Origin: Folioceros fuciformis
Lineage: Eukaryota > Anthocerotophyta > Anthocerotopsida > Anthocerotales
Length of the DNA: 34,971 nucleotides
Reading direction: 5' to 3'
Assembly (NCBI GenBank): GCA_049999805.1
Contig: JBNGIO010005951.1
Span: forward strand, 37,729-72,699
Below are positions 1-14,256 of this stretch, in pieces. The notes beneath the pieces are model-generated. The model worked only from the letters and a program-made list of their open reading frames with translations. It did no database searches and was not told the DNA's origin. Both the position numbers and the translations under genes were made by a program. How positions within the stretch are numbered: the stretch's first letter is position 1; each line of letters begins with the position of its first letter.

Positions 1-126
1 GATTAGGTGAGTAACTTCATAAGACCCTTTTCTTCGGTGGAATAAGGAGCCCTAAGAATCTTATCATCGACAACGTTTGTAACTTTGGATACTTGTAATA
101 GAGAATTGATGTAGTTAAGTACAGTG

Positions 127-201
127 TTAGTGATAGATTTGACCAAATAATAGTAGAGTAAGTGAATTATTAGTGATAGATTTGACCAAATAATAGTAGA
201 G
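127..201. repeat. 32-bp exact direct repeat, two copies
   Basis: The string beginning ttagtgatagatttgacc occurs at 127-158 and again, identical, at 170-201, separated by 11 bases. It is a recent local duplication in AT-rich non-coding DNA. No function can be inferred. Confidence 0.85.
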
Positions 202-464
202 CTTGAAGTTCCACAGGTGTAGAATCATATTATAGAAGCATAATATCTATTGAGCTTAGTAGTCATAGAATTAGATACTAAACTAGAAATAACCTCTATC
301 CAGTTTCCTGATAGTCGTCCTGTAAAGGAGCAGCGAGATCGTGCGGCGCAGAGTGGGAGTAAGTGGACCTTCGTGTCAAATCGGGATAGCAAGAGTCGTC
401 CCTTACCTGCCATGGTTTCACATAGCCGTATGAGGAATTTGTGTTGTGCACAGAAATGAAGATC

Positions 465-691
465 TCAAGAAGTGCACTCTGTTTCACGGTGCCCGATGGA
501 ACGGATGGAAGGGCTTCGGACACAGCAGCAAGCTCTGTTTCGCGCCTTGTATTCAGAGGCCTCGGCTGGGACCTGTGGCAAAGAGTTGGTGATGTAAAGA
601 ATTGCACTCTGTTTCACAATGCTCGTGGAAATCGGGTGAAAGGGCTTCGGAGAGAGCTGCTCCGATTTGTTTTGCGTACTGTATTCAGAAG
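465..691. repeat. Diverged tandem duplication, about 95-bp copies
   Basis: Copy one (about 465-560) and copy two (about 597-691) share gcactctgtttcac at the left, agggcttcgga in the middle and gtattcaga.gcc at the right, with substitutions and small length differences between. The offset is about 130 bases. The copies give different broken reading frames, so this is probably non-coding. Confidence 0.6.
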
Positions 692-991
692 CCATGGTGC
701 ATCACGGAATGAGAGGCACATCATTGGAAACAAGGTTATTTACCCCAGACAAGCCATGGAGACTGAATGGTGGGATGATGACTCACAACGTGTGAGGGTT
801 GGTTGGTGACCCAACGGGGAGCACTACCCAGGGAGCAAACCCTGTTGGTGTAGAATGCCACTTCTCCAGTCGTGAGACCGTACCTTCCTTGCTTCCGTTC
901 TCCACCTCTCGTGGCCCATCTGGCCGATCAAGTGGCTTCTTCAGGACAGATAATGGAGCAGCGAAGCGAAATACAGTACAGTGAGGAAGCA

Positions 992-1019
992 GGGAAGGAA
1001 GGAAGGAAGGAAGGAAAGA
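992..1019. repeat. GGAA tetranucleotide microsatellite
   Basis: About six consecutive ggaa units, followed by the degenerate ggaaagagg. It is a simple sequence repeat, likely length-polymorphic, in intergenic DNA. Confidence 0.85.
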
Positions 1020-1749
1020 GGTCACGTGTGAGCCCGAGGATTCCACTTGGCAAAGACACAAATTCCTTTCCGGCACCTATGCAACTGCAACAGTGCAGGC
1101 TCAGCCACACCACAGCAGCGTGACGCAAGCTAACTCATCACTGTACACTCCGGGTACGCACACGCAGCACACACAGCACACCCATGACGTAAAGAAAAGT
1201 GTGTGTGGGATAACACACATTCCTTACTTTGAGGGAAGCATGCGATAAGGAGGATGCAAAGTGAACTTGAATCCGATCACCGTGACATTGTCCACTCCGT
1301 TTCGGGGCAAGATGCTGGCATGATGCTGGGAAGCAGGTGACGGGAATGCCGACAGCCTCCTTAAGCTCAGACAAGGTGCAATCTCGAGGACGGACAGTCT
1401 CGGAGCAGCCTAGGATGAAGCAAACATTCGCGCTGTCCGAGCGGGATGGGACGGGATGGGATGGTATGCAGCCCGGTGGTGCTGGGTAGGCAAGCACTTG
1501 GCAGCAGTTGCGGAATGGAACATTCTGCGACACCCAGTCGCAGAGTGAGTCGCCTTGGCGTCCTGTCATGGGCTGCTGTTCCGTTGTCAAGAATCGCCCG
1601 CCCGGGCACGACCGAGGCTGAGCCGTGACCGAGAAAGATAAAATACCTGGCCGCCTTGCTTCTCGGCTTAATCGGAGGAAGAGTTTGAGAGCTTGGATCG
1701 ATTTAAGCCTTCGTCATCTCTTGCAATCGGCAATTCGAAAGGAGCAGCT

Positions 1750-3208
1750 ATGGCGGCAGCGGGGCGGAAGGCGGTGGCAGCGGCGGCGGTGGCGGCGGTA
1801 GCTGGGCTGCGGGCCACGCACGCCGTGGCCACTCCAGCCTCCAAATCTTTGCTTAGCAGGGGGCAAGACCGGGTGGTGGATGCCTCCCTCACGCTGGTTC
1901 GGGAGCGTGCTCGCCTTAAGGTTGCCTGCTCGCTTTCTTCAATTCTCCTCTCCAAGCCCGGACGACGGACGCAATTCGGTCTCACCCAAATTCTGTTGCA
2001 GGCGGAGCTGGTGCGGGAGTTGGGAGGTGCGGAAGCAACCTCGTGCCTTCTTGGGGTTCCGTTGGGCCACAACTCGTCCTTCCTGCAAGGGCCTGCCTTC
2101 TCCCCTCCCCGGATCAGGGAAGCCATCTGGTGCGGAAGCACCAATTCCACCACTGAGGCAGGTGCGTGTTAGGATTCTCATGTTGCTGCTGGATGGATGG
2201 CTGGCCGATGGTGAGGATGAATGAAGGAGGAGGTTCTGCTGATGCAGGCAAGGAGCTGGAAGATCCAAGAGTGCTGTCTGACGTTGGAGATGTCCCAATT
2301 CAGGAGATGAGGGACTGTGGGCTGGACGATGACCGGCTCATGTCAACCATCAGCGAGTCCGTCAAGCTGTTGATGAATGAGGTGCTCTTCTCTTGTGTTA
2401 TCACAACATGAGTCTGCACGTGTGGGACGCCTTTCTGTGTCGTGATTCAACTTCATGCCATGCCGCGTCTTTGGTGCAGGCCCCTCTGCGTCCTCTTGTT
2501 CTCGGCGGGGACCACTCCATCTCGTTTCCCGTGGTGAGAGCCGTGTCGGAGCAACTGGGAGGCCCCGTGGACATTCTGCACTTCGATGCTCACCCGGACA
2601 TCTACCACGCCTTCGAGGGGAACAAGTACTCCCACGCCTCCCCCTTTGCCCGCATCATGGAGGGTGGGTATGCGAGAAGGCTGCTTCAGGTACGGTTCCT
2701 ACCGACAAATGACTCGGCGCATCTGTGTTCGTCTCTGATGCTGATGATGTAACGGCAGGTGGGAATACGCTCAATCAACAAGGAGGGCCGAGACCAGGCC
2801 AACAAGTTCGGAGTGGAGCAGTTCGAGATGAGGCATTTCCGCAGGGATCGAGACATGCTGGAGAAGCTGGTAATGTCACTGCAACAACGGCAACTGTGTT
2901 TGGATGTGAAGCTCGGACGCTCATTCTGACAGCCTTGCATCTTATAGGAACTCGGCGACGGTGTGAAGGGAGTGTACATCTCCATCGACGTGGACAGTCT
3001 AGATCCTTCTATTGCACCTGGCGTCTCCCACATCGAACCAGGTGGCTTGACATTTCGCGAGCTCATGAACATCCTGCACAATCTTAAAGGGAACATTGTC
3101 GGAGGGGATGTGGTAGAATTCAATCCGCAACGAGATACAGTTGATGGCATGACGGCCATGGTTGCTGCCAAGCTTGTGAGAGAGCTTACAGCCAAAATGT
3201 CCAAGTGA
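1750..3208 (+). CDS. ARGAH: Arginase (ureohydrolase), plant organellar type
   Basis: Hydrolyses arginine to ornithine and urea; plant arginases of this type are mitochondrial. Exons 1750-1920, 2002-2161, 2248-2381, 2480-2689, 2759-2869 and 2948-3208 join in frame to 348 aa, close to the roughly 340 aa of Arabidopsis arginases. The first 25 or so residues are Ala-rich with Arg and no acid, consistent with a transit peptide. The binuclear Mn site is complete: GGDHS (H167), DAHPD (D191, H193, D195) and SIDVDSLDP (D276, D278). The plant-typical strings LLGVPLGHNSSFLQGPAF and EFNPQRDTVDGMTA are also present. All five introns are GT-AG and 69-98 bp. The ATG is the first in frame. Plant enzymes of this family group phylogenetically with agmatinases, so some agmatinase activity cannot be excluded from sequence alone. 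MCM6 starts 331 bp downstream on the same strand. Confidence 0.96.
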
Positions 3209-3539
3209 CTGCTCCTGTTAACAGCCCATAATTCGATTGACGGTCAGAATTGACCTCGTTTTGTAGCACTTGCTCTCACCGGGCACTTGGCCCTCACTTC
3301 CCAGGGTCGCATTGATTCCTATTTCGTAAGCTCGGACGTACCCGATCTTGTTTCAAGGCCACGGCCACTCTAACAAGCGAAGCCTGGCAGAATGTGAAGA
3401 GTTTATTATCCAAACCGTTGCGACTGAAGTGGGATGACGGACATATTCCACTGAAAGTAGACGAATAAGAAAGAGTTTTCTTTTTCCCGCCAACCTTCTC
3501 GGCGACTGGCCGCCTGTTTTGCTCCCCGCACGCAGGGGG
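3209..3539. other. Spacer between arginase and MCM6
   Basis: This 331-base stretch must hold the arginase 3' UTR and the MCM6 promoter and leader. Open frames on the minus strand here have no recognisable content. I see no clear TATA box. Confidence 0.5.
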
Positions 3540-8362
<4,823 letters not shown>

Positions 8363-8524
8363 AACTTTAGGAGAAAACAATCTGACATGTAAGTAGGGAA
8401 CAACCTCCTTTGCACCTCCTTCATGGGCTGGCAGATGATAAGCTGGAAGTACTCTTCAATGCCGCTTCCTTTGATGCGGTTCAACAACAATGCATGTGAA
8501 TGTTCTTGTCCCTCTTGGGGGCAG

Positions 8525-10375
8525 CTAGACAGGGTAAGTGCTGAGAGGAGCGTTATCCACGTACGCCGTGTTGCTGAGGTAAATGTAGATGTTGGGATGA
8601 TCCACATCCAGGAACACCTCATTGGTGTTCAGTGCTGGGCACACGGGTTTGTCGATACAGACATCCGCACCTCCAATGACGTAAGCCAGTCCTCCAGCAG
8701 TTGCTGCTGCGGTTCGGAATCGAGCTGTTGGGATCATGGCCTTCTGCACCCAGGTTTGATCTGAACCCACAAACACCTGACCCACGGAAGATAATGGACT
8801 GATTGAGAAACAGTTCCAGGCAGGGGATGCAGGCACGCAAGCAAAGAGTCTGGAAGCTTGGCCCCTCCCTCACCCACATGCTACTTACCTCATTCACATG
8901 CTTGGGGTACTTGAATGTGTCATTGTTTTGGTAGTGGCCTTCGCCGCCAACCAGCATCATCAGATTACCAGGGAGCACGGTGAGACCCTACAGGCATGGG
9001 AAAGGGCAGTACAGTCAGCTAGTGAGCAGAGGCAACTCTCACTCACATGGAAAGACAGATCACTCACTGCATCTCCTCGAGCCGTGAGGAGCTTCGGCCT
9101 CTTCGTCCAGGTCGATGTGGCAGGGTTGAAGGACTCCATAGCGTCAGAGAAGGCATTGTTGTTTCCTGCTTGCTGTTGCAATCAAGGAGATAAGAGGAGG
9201 TTCATCAGATGAGGCCGGCTTAATAGGGGAATATCAACGAAGTGTGAAGAGGGTAGTAGGTGAGTCATGCTTACATCAATATACCCGCCGAGCACGTAGA
9301 CCTCGTTCATGAAGCTGACGCACATGAGATCCCCCCGTGGAGTAGGCATGTCAGGAACAAGGGTCCAGGTATTTGTGGCAGGATCGAATACCTCAGTGGT
9401 AGCAAGGTACGCATAGTTCACTCCATAGCCTCCTACGACGTAGAGCTGCTTCATTTACCAGCCTGTGATCAGCATCCGTGTTTCATCGTCTGCAGCCTTG
9501 CAGAACTGCCCTGGTGAGCAAGTTATCTTACCTTGCCAGAGAGGCTGGCTGCACAGCAGTCTGAATGGACTGACATTGTGTTCGGCCCAACACTCCAGGA
9601 GTTTGCGGCCACATCGTATATGAAGGTTGTGGACACCAAGTCCTCGTTGTCTCCAGTCCCCTTGCGCCCTCCCACAACATATATCTTGCCTGCACCAAGG
9701 TTCGCAACACTTGCCCATGTAAACCGCTCTATTGAATTCCGTTTACTTGCGTAAATTCACACTTTCAGCTGGTTTTGCAGGACTGAGACCCACCGTCCAG
9801 AACATCAGCGCCAAACCGGTACCGAGGTTGAGGCATGGGTGACAGCGCAGTGTAGATGTGAAGAACCGGATTGTACACCCAGACGGCATCCAAGACCACG
9901 TTAGAGTCATTTGCTCCTCCGATGATGTACACCAGGTCGTTTACAGAAACCGCTGCGTGATCCGTCAAGTTGCCTGCCCAGAACTCAAGCACGTGAGCAT
10001 GCACATCTTCCAGGACCAAGCCCATCAAAGAACGAAGAAATGGCCCAAATTCCGACCCGGTAGAGACGCCCGTGCTCCCCAGAACCCCGTGCCTCGGAAG
10101 AGGCTGCCTCCGTAGGTGAGCCCGTTCAAGCTTCTGTTGCCGGAATCACTTGCAAAGGTGACGTTAGGATGCTCCACCAGGCCCCGGTACTTCGTCAGAG
10201 TATCGATTCGGCGGCCTTGCGATGCTCCCACCCCGATGAGAGCAACCAGCAGAATCACCACCAGCACTGTCAATCCCAATACCAGGAACCAGGCCCTGTT
10301 CACCGACTTCTTCAAGCTTTGCAGCTCATCATGAATCCGACCCAGCGCCCCGCTGTCGTAGTCCATGGACTTCAT
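8525..10375 (-). CDS. Membrane-anchored kelch-repeat protein (one frame break near the 5' end)
   Basis: Kelch repeats build a beta-propeller used in protein or carbohydrate binding; the partner is unknown. Five 3' exons join cleanly: 9689-9532, 9445-9275, 9172-9068, 8987-8889 and 8776-8525 (minus strand), preceded by an exon ending at 9794. They give at least five kelch blades with the GG pairs VYIIGGA, IYVVGGR, LYVVGGYG, VYVLGGY and LAYVIGGAD. The N-terminus from ATG 10375 (MKSMDYDSG) is short and charged, then a hydrophobic helix (AWFLVLGLTVLVVILLVALI) about residues 30-50, so the propeller is probably extracytoplasmic or luminal. The frame holding this helix reaches a stop at 10025-10027, while the kelch frame runs through the same bases from upstream. 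An intron too small to recognise, an indel in the assembly or a genuine mutation would each explain it. Total length is about 455 aa if joined. The kelch identification is firm, the N-terminus is not. Confidence 0.8.
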
Positions 10376-11230
10376 TTCACCCCTGACTCTTGCAGACAGA
10401 TCCAACCTCTCCTCCCCAAAAAGTTTCAAAACATGCAAACCAACATCTCACACAAAACTATCCCCATTGCTAGGAAGCAACACTCGCAAATTCACTCTAC
10501 ACTACACGTAAAACGCAACTAAACCAGTAGATGAAGTGAAGTCTTCTTGCAATCCTCAGCAGCTGACGCTGCCGGGAAGCGGAGAGACCCAAAACAGGCA
10601 ATGCCGATGAAGAGGATGGGGGAGGCAAGAGCTGGCTATCTCCTAGGATCCCTGCACTGTAGGTGGGACGCCTAGCCTGCTGGTGGGTCGGTTGAGTTGC
10701 CCGATTCTTGCCGTTTTTAGATTGGCTTGAAAGGTGTGTTTGCCTTGGCTTCCTCTGGTAGCTAGTTGAACAGTTACTTGTTAGACGCATCCTAAGAGCG
10801 TAATGGCAGCGCAGCATCTTCGGTGTCATCTGTACCATCCGATTGTCGAGATTTGATGATCACATTTTCGATCTGACCGAGCTGCATCAATGTGAAGGAA
10901 GGGAACGGTGAGGTGGATGACGACAAGAGGTTCGTGGGACCCACAAAGACGTACTTGTTGGCTCCAGATGTATGGACAGGCCAAGGGCCAGGCTACCAGC
11001 CACGTCTTTGACTTTGGACAGGATGTGGAGGCGTAACGATGTCGTGTCGGGCAATTTGGAGGGACGAAGATTCTTGGCAGGAATTTGGTAGTGGGTCACA
11101 CAAATCTCTCATTTGATTACACTGATAATACATTTCCAGTCTCAAACTGAGAAAGTAGAGAGTACAGAACAGTGAGTAGGGATTCTAGGCTTGTGAAATT
11201 GGCCCAGGAGAAGACGCGGGCGAGTGGAGA
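10376..11230. other. Spacer between kelch gene and DJ-1-like gene
   Basis: This 855-base stretch is 5' of the kelch gene and 3' of the DJ-1-like gene, both on the minus strand. Most of it shows nothing I recognise. A minus-strand open frame at 10792-10992 reads like protein and is listed separately. No TATA box or tRNA was seen. Confidence 0.4.
10792..10992 (-). other. Possible unassigned coding exon
   Basis: The minus strand gives a frame of about 66 codons reading ...SGANKYVFVGPTNLLSSS...FTLMQLGQIENVIIKS...EDAALPLRS and ending in TAG at 10792-10794. The composition (hydrophobic strand-like runs, acidic tail) looks more protein-like than its surroundings. A second frame just upstream (LRLHILSKVKDVAGSLALGLS, about 10970-11050) also looks plausible and could join it through a small intron. 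There is no start codon I trust and I do not recognise the family. It may be a small gene, a gene remnant or chance. Confidence 0.2.
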
Positions 11231-12564
11231 TCAAGCCAGAGCCTCCACGACCAGCTGGGCGACCTTTTCTGCACTTGCAGGGTTCTGGCCTGTGACCAGC
11301 TTCCCATCTGCTACTGCGTAAGGTTGCTGCACAAACGGGAAGAAGAGGTGGTCAGATGAGTGGGGCTTGTAGCGGACAGGAGATTAATGGGATCCTGGCT
11401 CACTTACGAAGTCAGGGGCACGCCCGAAGTTTGCACCCCGTTCCTTCAGGACGGTTTCCAGCAGGAAGGGCACTTGGTTGGTCTTCCCCACAGCTTCCTC
11501 TTCGCTGTCGGTGAAGCCTCCCACCTGGCGAAGGAAACGTCACACAAATGAGGGACACCAGCTGGGTCCCAGTTCCATATCAGACATGGCTATTTCCGGT
11601 AGCTGGAACGGACACTTACATTCCTCCCCTTCACAATTGGCTCTCCACTTGGGGTTTTCACATTCACGATGGCACAGGGACCATGGCAGACGGCAGCCAC
11701 CACCTTCCCTTCGGCCCAGAACTTCTCCAGCAAGGCAATGGAGTCCTTATCCACTGGAACGTCGAAAGCTACCCCATGGCCACCTGCAGGAACCAGTCTT
11801 CCATGCTACTTGGTCAGGCTCAGGCTCAGGCTCAGGCTCAGACTCAGACTCAGACTCAGGCTCACGCTCAGGCTCAGGCTCAACCTCCCTTCATGAATAG
11901 AGGAAGGGAGCGGTAGAGTAGCACCCAAGAGCTTGAAAGAGCGTGGCCATCACCTGGCACGAAAACGGCGTCATACGATTCCTTGACATCTTTCACAGCC
12001 ACGGTATTGTCCAGCAGGGCTTTCAGGGACACTGCATAGCAAATTGCACATTTACGAAATTCCATGACAAGCATGCAATCAGAAAAGCTGATGGGTTGCG
12101 TGGAGAACGGGACGAGCTTGCTCCTACACACCATCTCCCAGGAACTTCTTCACGTCCTCCGTAACATTTTCTTCCTTCAAGCTCGTCGAGTCTGTTAGGA
12201 TTTGGAGTGCATAACCGTGTTGTTAGATCCGACAGTAGTGCACCCCACATCATGCATGCCATTCCGCAAATTAGAGGTAGTTGGATAAGGGCATCACCGA
12301 TTGGGATTGTCCCTCCCTTCACGCTGACAATGTCTATATGGTAGCCTTCGTGATGAAACACGTAAAAGGGAGCGATCAGCTCTTCCGCCCTGCGAAGGGA
12401 CACATCACCCAAGGCCGATCAGGTCCACGAGCTCAAGAATTCTGCAGCATCATTGAGCCCGAAATACAAAACACAGAAGACCAAACTCACCATAATCCAG
12501 TGGGTTCACCGTCCGGGAACTTGTCATGGGATGACACCAGGAAAAGGACCCGCTTGGCCCCCAT
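11231..12564 (-). CDS. DJ-1/PfpI family protein (class I glutamine amidotransferase-like, Hsp31-like)
   Basis: Relatives act as glyoxalase III, deglycase or chaperone-like stress proteins, mostly cytosolic. Minus-strand exons 12564-12491, 12389-12298, 12191-12132, 12031-11954, 11783-11620, 11524-11408 and 11326-11231 join in frame to 226 aa, the usual size for the single-domain Hsp31-like group. The start MGAKRVLFLVSSHD is the first in-frame ATG. Key features are TGLWAEELIAPFYVF (candidate catalytic Glu about 27-28), YDAVFVPGGHG, and the nucleophile elbow AAVCHGP with Cys134-His135. The end is DGKLVTGQNPASAEKVAQLVVEAL. All six introns are GT-AG. Sequence alone does not separate glyoxalase from protease or chaperone roles. 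The gene is complete and looks functional. Confidence 0.93.
11814..11881. repeat. CTCAGG hexanucleotide repeat in a DJ-1-like gene intron
   Basis: About eleven units of ctcagg, some changed to ctcaga or ctcacg, lie in the intron between exons 4 and 5 of the DJ-1-like gene (intron 11953-11784). Reading frames through it encode QAQAQT or RLRLRL runs, which are artefacts of the repeat. Confidence 0.9.
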
Positions 12565-13095
12565 TTCCAATCTACAACTGTGATGCTGAAGAGGAAAACT
12601 GCGGAGGTTGTAAGCGCAGAGCAGCGGTGCACAATATCAGATGTGAGGGGCCGGAGGAAACCTCGGAGGAAGAACCTGATCAGAATCGTGACATGAAGCA
12701 GCCGCAAAAGATGCCACGTATAATTGCTGGGTCCTGTTAGCAGAAAAAGTGTTCCTGGACGCTGGGCCTACCTCTCTCCAGATAAGCCAATAATCATGTA
12801 TAAAATACACATACTTCGCAACCAGGCCCGGCATTGGGCTGCGTGACGTTGCCGAGTAGTAGGAAAGTGTGCATTTCAGGATTATAAGACACTCTGACAT
12901 CGTTGTAAGGAAGACTTCTCAATTCTTTGCCTGACGTCCACCCTTTCAATTATCATTTTTCTGTTATGTTGTTGTGTGGAGGAGATTCTACACAGGAACA
13001 AGCCTTATAGCCTTGGCCTTGGCCCTCCTTGCTCAAGTTGTTCATGAGTTGCTTTTGAATCATGTCAACAATTAGGACCTCCCTTCCTTCTTTTG

Positions 13096-13850
13096 TATGC
13101 GTTTTGTTTCTTCTTGTGTTATGTTTGAGTGCCATCTCTTTCTCTCGTATTTGATCTACAAAAGCATCAGATTTTGTTTCTCCTTGTGTTATGCTTGAGT
13201 GTCATCTCTTTCTCTCGTATTTGATCTATGAAAGCATCAAATTTTGTTTCTGCTTGTGTTATGCTTGAGTGTCATCTCTTTCTCTCGTATTTGATCTACG
13301 AAAACATCAGATTTTGTTTCTTCTTGTGTTATGTTTGAGTGTCATCTCTTTCTCGTGCATTTGATCTATGAAAACATCAGATTTTGTTTTTTCTTGTGTT
13401 ATGTTTGAGTGTCATCTCTTTCTCTTGTATTTGATCTATGAAAGCATCAGATTTTGTTTCTTCTTGTGTTATGTTTGAGTGTCATTTCTTTCTCTCGTAT
13501 TTGATCTACGAAAACATCAGATTTTGTTTCTTCTTGTGTTATGTTTGAGTGTCATCTCTTTCTCGTGCATTTGATCTATGAAAACATCAGATTTTGTTTT
13601 TTCTTGTGTTATGTTTGAGTGTCATCTCTTTCTCTNNNNNNNNNNNNNNNNNNNNNNNNNNNNNNNNNNNNNNNNNNNNNNNNNNNNNNNNNNNNNNNNN
13701 NNNNNNNNNNNNNNNNNNNNNNNNNNNNNNNNNNNTAATCTCTTTCTCTCATATTTGATCTATGAAAGGATCGGATTTTGTTTTTTCTTGTGTTGTGCTT
13801 GTGTGTCGTCTCTTTCTCTTGTATTTGATCTATGAAAGCATCAGTCAAAT
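13096..13850. repeat. 70-bp minisatellite, interrupted by an N gap
   Basis: Tandem units contain ttgatctatgaaagcatcag then attttgtttcttcttgtgtt and atgtttgagtgtcatctc. The anchor ttgatcta recurs at 13151, 13221, 13291, 13361, 13431, 13501 and 13571, exactly 70 bp apart, and again at 13755 and 13825 beyond the gap. A partial divergent copy starts near 13096. At least nine copies are visible; the true number is unknown because the gap sits inside the array. Units have alternating variant types (cgtgcat against ctcgtat), which suggests duplication of multi-unit blocks. Confidence 0.95.
13636..13735. other. Assembly gap (100 N) within the minisatellite
   Basis: Exactly 100 N, a conventional placeholder. 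The repeat phase on its two sides (13571 to 13755 is 184, not a multiple of 70) confirms that the stated length is nominal. Confidence 0.97.
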
Positions 13851-13931
13851 CTAGGAAGACCTGTGGAAAACCTTGTTTAACCCTGTCTCTTGCATTGTGC
13901 ACTTCTATCCAAGCATAGAATAGTTGAACTA

Positions 13932-13960
13932 ATCAATATTATTGTAATAATAATATTGAT
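13932..13960. repeat. Perfect inverted repeat, 12-bp arms
   Basis: Arms atcaatattatt (13932-13943) and aataatattgat (13949-13960) are exact reverse complements around a 5-base loop gtaat. It could form a cruciform or RNA hairpin but is purely A/T apart from one C/G pair, so stability is low. It sits just outside the 70-bp array. Confidence 0.8.
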
Positions 13961-14256
13961 GTGTGCAATATGACTGTATGTAATATGTGCTGCCTACCAT
14001 TTTTAAGTCTCCGTGACCGAGAACACTGGAATATTTCACATACAAAGAAAAATACGATGGTCTAGGACACGCCAACGCCATGGCCATGTTGGACACATTC
14101 GGGCTTTCTCATTCGAGACTGTAGGGTTTGAAGGTTGAAAAAGATCGGAACGGATTGAATTGGATTGGATTCGAGGTTGGTGGGTTGGTGGGAAGTTCCG
14201 AGCTTGACGATCTTCAAGCCTGCTGTGCTGCTGCTACTTGCTTCGTTTTCTCACCC

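Larger units (their letters stand above)
1..1749. other. 5' intergenic region, no gene recognised
   Basis: None of the open frames here has splice structure or residues I recognise as a protein family. The stretch holds a 32-bp exact direct repeat, a diverged tandem duplication of about 95 bp, a GGAA microsatellite and a short GGGAT/GGGAC run near 1440-1462. The last 150 bases before the arginase start probably hold its promoter and 5' leader; a weak TATA-like string (gataaaata) lies around 1637-1645, about 105 bases before the ATG. Confidence 0.5.
12565..14256. other. Intergenic region with minisatellite and sequence gap
   Basis: This lies between the divergent DJ-1-like (minus) and enoyl-CoA hydratase (plus) genes, so both promoters should be here. 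It contains a 70-bp minisatellite, a 100-N gap and a perfect AT-rich inverted repeat, each listed separately. I see no additional gene in 12565-13095 or 13851-14256. Confidence 0.5.

Noticed and set aside
1138-1590. 150-codon minus-strand frame
   Set aside because: No family motif, Cys/Pro/Ser-rich chance composition, overlapping frames on the other strand, no splice context.
11815-11896. RLRLRL / QAQAQA coding repeats
   Set aside because: Produced by the CTCAGG repeat in an intron of the DJ-1-like gene.
13096-13850. Regular repeat array considered as a CRISPR
   Set aside because: There are no unique spacers: the whole 70-bp unit repeats. The DNA is plant nuclear and no cas genes are present.
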